NCBI GenBank assembly: GCA_023614405.1
Contig: CM042691.1
Span: 177,416,927-177,480,926, forward strand
DNA from: Avena insularis
Taxonomy: Eukaryota; Streptophyta; Magnoliopsida; Poales; Poaceae
Direction: 5' to 3'
DNA length: 64,000 bases
Position numbers and translations under genes: made by a program
Shown: piece by piece, positions 46,045 to 56,711 of the stretch
How the letters are laid out: the number at the start of each line of letters is the position of its first letter
Position numbering within the stretch: the stretch's first letter is position 1
Notes under the pieces: generated by a model
What the model saw: the letters and a program-made list of their open reading frames with translations, nothing else
Databases searched by the model: none
Told to the model about the DNA's origin: nothing

Positions 46045-47328
46045 ATGGAAACTAAAAGTCTTGCGGAGTATGCTTCTCCGAGTGTTGATCAATGACATGC
46101 TCCTATTGTTCAGCCCGCTATTGATGTGGATGGATATGAGATTAATCCTATGTGGATAAATATGATCACGGAAATATCTTTTGCAGGAGATCCAAACAAT
46201 GATCCATATGAGCATATTGACAAATTTACTTCATTGTGTTCTAAGGTGAAGGCAAATGGATGGACAAATGATAAGTTGAAGTTATATTTGTTCTGGTTCT
46301 CGCAGAAAGGAAAAGCTAAAGATTTCTTAAAATCGCATCCCATAGGACACTTTAATTCATGGAAAGGTATTTCTGAAGCTTTTCTCGGTAAGTATTTCTC
46401 ACAAAAGCAAACTTATGAGCGTAGGCTTCATCCTGAATTTCAAGCAAAGCAACAATGAGGATTTAATACAAGCTTATAGTAGGTTCTCAAAATTGATGCA
46501 TGATTACCCACATCATAATTTACCTGATTGGTTATTGTTGACACTTTTATGGAGGCTTAAATAACTCTTCTAAGAATAAGCTATACATGATGTGTGATGG
46601 TGCATTCCTTGGCAACTCTTAAGAGATATACATAATAATTTTTATCAATGGCAATGTGAAATTGTGATGAATAAAAACCTCTCCCTACTGATCTAGAGAA
46701 CTTGGTCAATGAGTTTCTTAAAGATGAAAATAGAAGAGGAAAAATTCCTTATGATGATACCTTAGTTAGAGATGTTCTTTCTAAAGCAATGCCTTTCATA
46801 GATGATTATTTTAATCATATTAGAATTGCTTCTACTAACAATAGACAACAACCCTCTACCTTTACTCCCATATCTTGCACTTGTTGCATCATTGAAACAT
46901 GAAAGAAAGGGAAATCCATGAAGCCTAAAACCAGGAAAAATAAATATAAGAAGCCTCATGTTGAATATCCCACATATCTGATACCTGCAGATGAAGTGAA
47001 ACAGAATTATCAAGAGTATCGGAGAAATCCAAGACGCATCAAGGAGAAACAAGAAAAATAAATCAAAGAATGGAATAAATTGAAAGAAGCTCTCAAACCT
47101 TATCCCCCACCTATTCCTAATCTTTATTATTCTTCTGAATCTGGTGATGATGAGGAATTAAATTATTCTATAATCCCTGATAATTGCCCTAAAGAAGGCT
47201 TCGATGATTCTAGTAGTGTTTGTTTAAATACTCATTTCGGGGAAATCAATTATGATGAGCCAAATACGGAATCCTGTGTGCCTCACATACCTGTTTGCTA
47301 TGACCTTTGTTTGACTAATGAGGTGTAG
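46045..47328 (+). pseudogene. Athila-type gag remnant
   Basis: Begins METKSLAEYASPSVDQ with a TGA at 46093-46095, then VDGYEINPMWINMI...FAGDPNNDPYEHIDKF...WFSQKGKAKDFLKSHP...ISEAFLGKYFSQK, clear Athila-type gag core text, to a stop at 46456-46458. The frame is lost after 46440; later pieces continue in other frames (AYSRFSKLMHDYPHHNLPDW near 46470-46530, and 46930-47330 with Pro/Tyr- and acid-rich text). No protease or pol follows. At about 47670 the phrase gcgcttcgcgggaggcaaccc matches the short marker that usually follows the coding part of such elements. Confidence 0.82.
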
Positions 47329-47639
47329 AAATTCCGGTGGCAAAGACCAAGCTACTGGATCCAAAAGGACATTATGAGTTGTACCCTCAAGATAGTAATC
47401 AAGGTAAAGATTCAAAGTTTGATAATAAATCTTTAACACCCTCTATGCAGGAGGGAAGGAATACATATTTACCATGCTTGGTGTGTCCATCCTCACGTGG
47501 CAACGAGAACACTTACAAGATACTGATGCACCGCAAGCGGGTACGTCTTAGAAGAAAAAAATATGATATAAATCCTGAAAACACTCATTAGAAGTAAGCA
47601 AAACTACTCCTATAGCTGCTTCTATTGCTGAATAAATGT

Positions 47640-50538
47640 GGACTGTAAAAGCCTAGCTACTTGGTTATAAGAAAGCGCTTCGCGGGAGGCAACCCGGAAG
47701 TCATTAGGCATCTTTCTTAGTTTCTTGTCTTGAGTCTAGTTGCATTCATGTTTCATTGGCACTTCTATTCTTTGCATATATTATTATTAGAGTAATCTTG
47801 TGGTAGTTTTCAATAGGTAGAATTTATTGTCACTATATTATGTGTTGCATCACTCGATTGTACTAAAACCCCGTTTTATACATGCTGATGTTGGTAAAAA
47901 ATTTACACTGTCATTTTTCTATCAAAGCATGGTCTTTCACTAAGTTTTACGTTAAGAAAGAACTCTCTAAGAAACAATTTTTTTTACGACTATAGTATCT
48001 TTAACGACCAACTATACGATGATAATAAACATTCCAGCCGTATAGTTGCGGCCATATAGTTATCGATGCCATCGTCAAAAGTTCTTTCCCAGGTACAGAA
48101 GGTTTATTGACCAATTATACGGAGGGGCCGTTTTGGTCCGGCCGTATAGATATCGACACCTGCTTCAAGTTTTTATTTCAGTTTACTACATGTTTGACGA
48201 CCAACTATATGACGGGAAATATTTTTCTGGCCATATAGTTCTGGTCGTATAGTTGCTACGAACACGATTCCAAGGTATGAGTAAGGTAACTAAAGAGAAG
48301 CCGAGCATATGTAAACAATAAAGTTCTACCTCAAAAACTTCCTAGACTGTAATTCTCTATAGAAGTTCATGTTTTCTCTTTTAATTTCTTTTTATCGGTG
48401 GGGTAAACGAACTATGTTCGTATACCAAAGCGATGCATTTTATTTTGTGTGCTATTTTCGCAATGACTTGAACCTTGTGTGATGACGTGCACGGTAGTGC
48501 CAACCGTGTAAACACTCGCATGAGCCACTTGATTTCTTCAATTCAACATGCCTACCTATCTATGTTTGGTAAAACTTTCCAACTCGAATCTCTTTTAATA
48601 AGAACATAGGGGCTGCACACTCATGTTTCATATTTTTCTCACTTGCACTTAATCAAAATCTGGGAGTATTTACAACTCTTGGACCTAGTTTGTTGACTTA
48701 AGCATGGTGCTTAGGTTGATGAACTGACTCAGTGGGACTTGTATTTTTATCACTTGTGAGCTAATCTCCGTGTTTTCAAAAACACAAAATGTTTTATTTT
48801 CTTCTTACTTTCCAAGAAGGTTCTCAAGGAGGGCAGCCACCAGGCTATATCAAGAAATATACATTAAAGAAAAGGTTCTTTGTCCATCAGAAGAGAGGTT
48901 ACTTGTACCTCAACGGTAAAGTGTATGATCCTTGCTTTCAACTAAGCTTGGGCAGGTAACCACTTATCACACTCTCTTTTGGAAACTATACTTTCTCTTT
49001 TATTTTCGTGATATACTCAAGTTTGGTTCTTGCAAAATTCTAAGCTTGGGGAGGTTACTTCTACATGTGTCGAGTCTTGTGCAATGTTCATATTCGATGA
49101 AGGTTTAATGCAATTTATATATCCTGCTCTTCTTGAATGCTTGCTTAAGGGAGTCTAGTTTTGTATTTATATGGGGATACACTTACTCATGATAGGAACC
49201 ATAGGAGTTGACTTAGAGCTTGTATGAATCTTTCCAAATTGTTTATTAAGCTTGTGACAATATTTGTGATCCTATAGAAAACATTGCCACAATCTCTACA
49301 CTCGGAAAGAATGAATACTTGATCAAGATATTTTGAAATTTGTTGGTGGTCACCTAATAGCTTTGTCTTTAATAAATAAGTTTTGCTCGACCCCATAGTG
49401 TCAAAATAATAGACTTGATAGTTTGCTTATGAAAGGAGTTATCAATTGGAAATGATATTTCAAAGTTTTGAGTTATATGCTAAATAAGGTGTTGTTTAAT
49501 TTTCTTAAGAGTTTCTCCTTAAATATACTCAACACCATAGATGTGATGATCGAATTGATAGTACTCTTTGAAAGGATTTGTTTGAAGTAACTAATGTTTA
49601 GCGGTAATTGAGATACATGACAAATCTTGACATGTTGATTAAAGTATGATATTTCTTTATGCGTGTATGCACCACTGTCGCACAACATGGGATGCTAACA
49701 ACTCCGCTGGCCTTTGAACAATCCAAAAAGAGGATACTCTTGAAGTTTGTCTATGAGTTTCCCAACATATGTAGCAGAGATGCTATATTTGGGTATGCGT
49801 TGGTATTCTCATGGGCCTGCGTTCAAAGCAAAAGAGGTAATACTCCTATGACTGTTATGAGAAATCATTATACCAAAAAGGGAAACCTTGGTAATGGTCA
49901 CGAGTATCCATTCTTAGCATGTACAGTTTGATTCAACACTAAGTTTTGGCATGATATCATTACAGATGAACTGGAGTTTAGAAAGACAAAGAATAGAAAA
50001 TGATTGTTTGATAGCCATGATTCATTGATGTGGATGACCAAATATGACACTCTAATGCTATGATTCTTTTGACATGTTCTCCCATTTTCTTTTGGCATAA
50101 ATCTCGTTACTAAGAGATAAACTTTCTGAAAGTTCAATAACTGAAGTTTGCACTTGAGAGCCTTAACTAGATGATATGATTGGGTAGAATCGATAAACTT
50201 TATTCCTATTTATGCTTGAAATCTATTTGTGACTAAGTTTTGTCTCATAAAAATATTGATATGAAAAGTCATACAAAAGGTGCAATGAGAGGATCACAAG
50301 TTTGTTTGCAAGTTAGATTCACTATTTACATGGAGCATATAAGTTTTGATGAATCTTTAGAGGTCTTTATAACTGAGCTTGTGTTGCCTTGTATGAATAC
50401 ATGGTCTCTCTCTTCGGGCTTGTAGAAGAAATAAGGATGCAAGGCATTGATTTCCAATGATAAGCTATTTCAAAAACATTAATTTATTATCGACCCTTCC
50501 TGCTCGAGGAGGAGCAAGGTCTAGCTTGGAGAAGTTGA
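47640..50538 (+). other. Non-coding tail of the gag-only Gypsy element, with three stem-loops
   Basis: No long frame. Three copies, about 95 bp apart, of the LTR stem-loop motif: 48010-48061 (AACTATACGA...CCGTATAGTT, then CCATATAGTT), 48113-48151 (AATTATACGG...CCGTATAGAT) and 48203-48254 (AACTATATGA...CCATATAGTT...TCGTATAGTT). The phrase tacagaaggttt(g/a) precedes one internal copy (48096) and both LTR copies. The rest is AT-rich with nothing recognised. Confidence 0.65.
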
Positions 50539-52036
50539 TGGATGTGAAATAACACCTATTTTAACCATATAAAATGTGCCATTTATCTCTCATATCATGT
50601 TTCTTCTAGCTACAGCTATGCCATATATGCATGACTTCTAGTTCTCATTCATTCCCATATGAGCTTTGCACATTTAGTAGTTTAGGCAGAATTTTATCAC
50701 CTTTTGTTCTATGACATGTGTGTAGGTGTTGATGATGATTATGGATAAAACAAAGCCAAAAGGAACAAAGAGAGCATAGTACGGAGGAGCTGCAAGGACC
50801 TGACTTAGCCATTTGATAGGTTCAAAAAGTGATTTTTTTCCAACTTTTCAAAATAAATATGCAAGACCATGGGGTTGTAGCCCGTGACAAGACACATCCA
50901 ACGAGCCCAAGAATACCCAAAACGGAGTTTGTATGAAGAAATGACGACCAAAATACGGAAGGGTACAGAAGGTTTGATGACCAACTATATGGCGGGAGCA
51001 ATAATTCTGGCCATATAGCTCTCGCCGTATAGTTGCCAAAAAGGTCGCAAATGACGGGATTTCATCCCAAAAAATCTCCAGAACCTTCCCAAAGTCATAT
51101 GACGGTATTGGGGAACCCTAGGGCACCCCCAAGGCCTATATAAAGAGGGGAGGAGCCAAGAGAGAGACACAACACCATATCCCTCTAGGGGCGGAGCTCT
51201 GCCACCACCGCCACCCATCCCATCTCCATAGCAACGGAGCTCTACTTCAACCACACCTCTGAGGTCTAGATCTCCCTCAACACCATCACCATCAAGGCAT
51301 CCAAGCAAGAATAACAGGAGGAGGAGAAGGAATACATCACCACCACCACACATTGATATTCATCTCCATCATCATCTCCACCTCCCTCTCTCGTGTTTAG
51401 TAATTGTAAGATTGAACATGGTTGTGACATCATTATATATTTATATGGTTTGTCGTTCATCCATGTGTGAGTGATTGATTCAATTCTAGGTTGAGGTATT
51501 ATCTAGTGCGCTAAGTTAGAATTTATTATGATCTAAGATGAGTTTATGTGATCCTTTGGTCCGGAAGTTCCTTTTGCCTTACGGTGACGCGCGAGAATCA
51601 TGCATAGTGCACATAGAATGACAACCCGGTAATCGGTGGGGAATGTTTATTTGTCTGAGTAATCTCTTATAGATCACACATATATTTCCCCATCTATTAC
51701 TAGTGAGACCGAAGCCTAGAAGCCCTCTCTCATTCCATTCAATCCTACAACTACAATCTCTTTAATTCAGTTCATATTATTGTTTCCTTTCCATCTTAAT
51801 TTATTTTGTTCTTGTTAAAATTTCTTTGTTATTAGATACTTTAAACCTCTCTCAATTATCGTTATTCTAGTAAATTATAGAATTCAATATTTCCAAACCA
51901 CGGTTTGGGTGGGAAACATGGACGCATTGACAACGTGGCTGCGGGGCCGTGTTGTTTCTGTTCGTCGATCTACCATCAGGACAAACTCTTAAATATTTGT
52001 TGCCACAGGTACTGCAATAATCCTGTTGTTGGTGGA
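50539..52036 (+). repeat. Right LTR of the gag-only Gypsy element
   Basis: About 1498 bp, starting TGGATGTGAAATAACACC and ending ...GTTGTTGGTGGA. It has TATATAAA at 51137-51144. The stem-loop at 50983-51019 has the variant AACTATATGG/CCATATAG, with the same positions changed in both arms compared with the left LTR. Confidence 0.75.
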
Positions 52037-52259
52037 AGAAATGTTTCCTTCCGCAACTACTGGGCCCGTCGGTCGTCATAGAAGGCGCTTCTTTCGCGGC
52101 AAAATTCTCGGCTCGACCATGGCCGATGAAAACTTTTTTTTCGGTTCCACACCCCTCTACTACGACGAAACCACTAAAAACATGGACGAAGCTCGACGGG
52201 CGCATGGTATAAGTAAGATTTCCGCTTCCTCGTGAGATGTTGACTCACCGAACTTTTTT
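52037..52259 (+). other. Unassigned sequence between the LTR and the 122-bp array
   Basis: GC-richer stretch with a 69-codon frame (52026-52235: ...HRRRFFRGKILGSTMADENFF...) that starts inside the LTR end. It has no recognisable domain and I do not call it a gene. It could be the decayed start of the array or low-copy DNA. Confidence 0.4.
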
Positions 52260-53703
52260 TTGAGTGTCGGTCCCGGACGTGAGTGACTCTAGCGGACCCA
52301 ACTTTTTGGCTGTGTCTCCCTAATTTGAACTCAATAACGTTGTTCGATGCCTCGTTCATTTAGTCAGGTTGTTGGGTCCCACATGTCTTCCTCTCACTAG
52401 AGGAATCATGTGTATGATGGCATTTTTTCGTTCCCTATTCCGAACTTGATAGCGTTGCTCGATGCATCTGCCATTTAATCAGGCTATTGGGTCCCACATG
52501 TCATCCTCACACTAGAAGAAACGTGTGTATGATGGATTTTTTTCCTTGGCTCGTGCCTCCTTGATATGAACTCGATAACGTTGCTTGATCTATCTGCCGT
52601 TAATCACGATGTCGGGTCCTACATGCCAGCCTACCATTAGAAGAATTGTGTGTATGATGGATTTTTTTCCATCACTCCCGCTGCCCTGTTCCGAACTTTG
52701 ATAGCGCTACTTGTTGCATCCATAGTTTAATCATGAAGCTGGGCCTCACATGTCATCCTCTCATTATAATAAACGTGTCTATGATGAATTTTTTTCTTGG
52801 CTCGTGCCTCCCTGATTTGAACTCCATAACGTTGCTCGATCTATCTTCCATCAATCACGCTACTCGATCCCACATGCCAGCCTCTCATTACAAGAATCGT
52901 GTGTATAATGGATTTTTTTCCTTCGCTCCCAATACCCTGTTCCGAACTTGATTGCACTGCTAGATGCATCTATAGTTTAATCACGAAGTTGAGCCCCACA
53001 TGTTATCCTCTTATTAGAAGAAACACGTGCATGATGAATTTTACTTGGCTCGTGCCTCCATGTTAACTTGATAGCGTTGCTCGATGAATCAGTCATTTAT
53101 TCATGCTGGTGGGTCCCATATGTTAGCCTCACAGTAAAAGAATCGTGTGTATATGATTGAATTTTTTTCTTCTCTAGCGCTACCCTGTTCTTCACTAGAT
53201 AGCGTTGCTCGACGAATCTGATGTTTGGTCATGCATATGGTTCCACATGTCAGCATATCATTAGAAGAACGTGTGCATGCTGTACTTTTTCTCGCTCGTG
53301 TCTCCATGTTTCGAACTAGGCAATGTTGCTCGATGTATCAGCCGTTTATACAGGCTTTTGGGTCCCACATGTCAGCATCTCAGTAGAAAGAACCATGTGC
53401 ATGCTGGAGTTTTTTCACGCTTGCTCCTCCGTGTTTCGAACTTGGCAACGTTGCTCGATGCATGAGTTGTTTATACAGATGGTGGGTCCCCGTGTCATCC
53501 TCTCATTAGAAGTGCATGCTGGAGTTTTTTCACGCTTGCTCCTCCTTGTTTCTAACTTGGCAACGTTTCTCGATGCATCAACCGTTTATACAGGCTGGTG
53601 GGTCCCCCATGTCAGCCTCTCATTAAAAGAAAAGTGTGCATGCTAGACTTTTTTCTTGCTCGCGCCTCCCTGTTTCAAACTTGCCAACATTTCTCGATGC
53701 CTC
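52260..53703 (+). repeat. Degenerate tandem array, ~122-bp unit, about 11 copies
   Basis: The phrase gggtcccacatgtcagcct recurs in variant form near 52374, 52489, 52612, 52742, 52865, 52992, 53111, 53240, 53360, 53485 and 53602 (spacing 115-130). Each unit also has a poly-T run before ctcg(t/c)gcctcc, a cgaacttg(a/g)tagcgttgctcgatg segment and a gtgtgtatgatgga segment. Units differ substantially by eye. The array is interrupted at 53704 by the Gypsy element and may continue beyond the window. The frame at 53323-53646 is array translation. Confidence 0.88.
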
Positions 53704-55254
53704 TGATGTGCTCAGATCAATGTAGAGCTTCACTGGGAGACCCCTAGAGGAAGCTATGATGAGCACAACAGCAAGTCTTCCCTCAGAAAGAAACTCAGGT
53801 TATCGAACCAGTAGGAGAAAGGAAACGACCCAAAGGTGTTGCTAGCAACTTGGAAACCTACACAACACAAACTCAAGACTTTTCTCCAACGAACAGTGAG
53901 GTTGTCAATCTCACCAGTTTGCTGAAAACAAAGGATTAAACATATGGTGTGGAAGGTAATGGTGGCTTGCAGAAAGTAAACATTAACAATGGAAGATGTA
54001 TCAATGGTAAAGATTAGACTGGGGTCCATAGTTCACTAGAGGTGCTCTCCTTAAGATAAACAAACATGGCATGCTAGGTAAACAAATTACAGCGGGGCAA
54101 TTGACAGGATAGAGAAAGGCATAACAATGCAATACTAGACATTCATGATCCTATGAGATTTGATTCGGCAATACAACAAGATACATAGACCGCCATCCAA
54201 CTGCATCTATGGCTAGTAATCCACCTTTAGGTTATCATCTGAACACCCTTCAATATTAAGTTGCAAGCAACGGATAACTGCTTTAAGCAAAGTGTGTAAG
54301 GTAAACAATCCACTTGTTCCATGAACAAGAGACCGTTGTTTTCTCCCTAGTAGCAATAGAATATCTACAACCTTAGAGATTTCTGTCACTTCCCCATATT
54401 AAATAGAGGCATGAACCCACTATTGAGCATAAATACTCCCTCTTGGAGTCACTAGCATCTACTTGGCCAAGATAGCTACTAGAAACGGAGAGCATGCAAG
54501 ATCACAAACAACACAGACATGATAGAATCAATAAGATAGAATCATTAATCAATCTCACATAGTAATCTCAATATCCATCGCATCCGCGCAAACATAACAT
54601 GCATGATTACAAATAGATGATCTCGATCATGAACGGAGCTCACAAGATCTAAACATGGTAGCACAAAGGAGGATATACAACCATCTAGCTACTACATGGA
54701 CCCATAGTCCAAGGTGGAACTACTCATGCTTCATACCGGAGGCTGGCATGATGATGAAGAAGGCCTCCAGGATGATCTCCCCTCCGGCAGGGTGCCGGGA
54801 AGAGCTTTAGATCCCCCAGATCTAGGGACAATGGTGGCAGCGGCTATGGACTGTTTCGTGGAATTTAGGTACTTAGGGTTTTGGTATCAGGGGCTTCTTA
54901 TAGGCGAAGAGGCGAGGCAGGGCACTGGTGGCCGCACCCCTAAGCGCGCGGGCCTGGCCAAGGGGTGTGGCCCCTGGTGGCTCTTCTCCGACTCGTCTTC
55001 TGCCTCCGTGTTCCCCACGCTAAAATATTGACTTTGGCTTTTGTCCCATCCAATTTCGAGAATATTGATTTTTTGCCTTTTCTGGAACCAAAAACAGAAG
55101 AAAACAGACAACTGGCACTGTGGCATCTTGTTAATAGGTTAGTCCTAGTAAACATATAAAAATACCTCAAAGTGAAGACAAAGCAAAGCAAAGCAAAGTA
55201 GATACTAAACAAGCATGGAACATCAAAAATTATAGGTACGTTTACGACGTATCA
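53704..55254 (-). repeat. 3' LTR of the right-hand Gypsy element
   Basis: 1551 bp. Minus-strand start TGATACGTCGTAAACGTACC at 55254 and end ...GATCTGAGCACATCA at 53704. A TATA-like CCTATAAGAAG lies near 54894-54904 (minus), next to a GC-rich stretch. A purine-rich tract (GCTTGGGGATGCT, minus) abuts it at 55255-55267. Frames at 54714-55212 are shadows. Confidence 0.85.
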
Positions 55255-55267
55255 AGCATCCCCAAGC

Positions 55268-56711
55268 TTAACTCCAGCTCGTCTCGAGTAGGTAAGTGAT
55301 AAAAAGAATAATTTTTGAGGTGACATGCACCATCAAAATCAAGATCAAACCATTTGCAAGCATTTAAAGCTGGGATAAAAGAACTCTAAACATGAGCATG
55401 AAAGAAGAAGTTCTAACAATAAGACAAAGTAACTATGCATGCAACATGCAAGGTTACAAACAAAAATCATGAATAACAATGCATTGAAAGACATTTGTTT
55501 GCTTCACAAATAGAAAATATAGCATAGTGGTATTCAGCTTGTCCCTCATGGAATAGCAAATAAATGCATAGGACACCTTCAAAGTCATAAGGGTGACTAG
55601 ATACAAATAGTTCATGAGCAAGCAATATCAACAATATGCATCAATCAATAAGTTTTGGGACAATGCACATATAACTAAGAATGGCAACTATGCTCTCTTA
55701 ATTGGTGCCTAAGGATAGAAGGTGGAGACTCAATATAATGGTGGAAGATAGGCCCTTCACAAAAGGGAAGCAGAGATTTCAAGTCTCAAAAAGAGCTTCC
55801 AAAAATTATGGTACTTGTTATCTTTCATCTCTCATTACCCCTATCATAAGCATCTTGAAATGATTAAGGTTAAAGTGAACAAACTATGGAGTATAAGCTC
55901 TCATGTCGCTTGAGTACGAGGGCCGCTCCTCATGCTACTCAAATTTAGTCACCTATAAGTTCTTGTCATAGTAAGTACATGTGTATCATAGAGAATCGCC
56001 AACGGGGTACCCCTTTCACATGATACAGGAGCTATCCCATAATCAAAATGACAAGGTAAGCAGACAATGAGCATATCAGCAATGTTCTTATTTACCATGG
56101 GAAAGTGGTGCTTTTTTCTATCTTTCCTCTTTTCAATATGTCTCTATTTTTTATAAGAAGAAAGCTTCATAGATTTCTCACTATGGTGATGCTGCAAGTT
56201 TCCACCATGATTAGGCATGGCTTAGGCTAGCGGCCCAGGCGTTTATCTAACACACATACATTACTCCATGGACTTACAAGCTCCCTTTTTATTTCACACC
56301 GATGATATCCATAAACAAAAGAGCATGATATCAACTGGGTACAATGTACAAGTGCAATGTTGAAACATTCCCCATGACAGCATGGTTCTGCTAATTCCGA
56401 CGTATAAGTGCAAGCATATACAACATAGATGACACAATGGTTCAAGTTTATTAGGGGCAAGAAAAATAAAGTGTGCCATCAAGTTTGTGAGAACTTTAAT
56501 CACTAAGTTTTCACATAACAAAATGACATTTTAATTGGCAGATAGATAAAACAAGAATATACTTAGAATGATCTAACACACCATGCATAGGAATTTATAG
56601 TAGACACTTTGGAATAACTTGGTTTCTTGGGAGTTAGATGCATGAGTAGAGATTACTCATACAAGTGGAGGCTAGCAAAAGACTGGGAGCGACCAACTAA
56701 GAGAGCAATAA
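55268..56711 (-). other. Non-coding 3' tail of the right-hand Gypsy element (part 1)
   Basis: Matches, in reverse complement, the tail at 19800-21000 of the element inside CACTA-1 (for example ggcttaggctagcggcccag at 56220). It has no frame with recognisable content. The last five bases AATAA (56707-56711) are the TSD of the solo LTR. Confidence 0.75.

Larger units (their letters stand above)
44370..52036 (+). mobile_element. Athila-type Gypsy element with two LTRs and gag but no pol
   Basis: 7.7 kb: LTR 44370-45842, PBS 45862-45876, decayed gag, 3-kb non-coding tail, purine-rich tract before the second LTR (50505-50538), LTR 50539-52036. The LTRs differ by roughly 7% in the first 300 bp by eye, so the insertion is old. 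No matching TSD is seen (TCTAA before, AGAAA after), so recombination with the neighbouring pol element or loss at the right edge is possible. No RT, RNase H or integrase; non-autonomous. Confidence 0.8.

Noticed and set aside
52260..53703. pSc119.2-type 118-bp satellite
   Set aside because: Period is similar, but I could not match the unit to the parts of that satellite I know. Left as unidentified.
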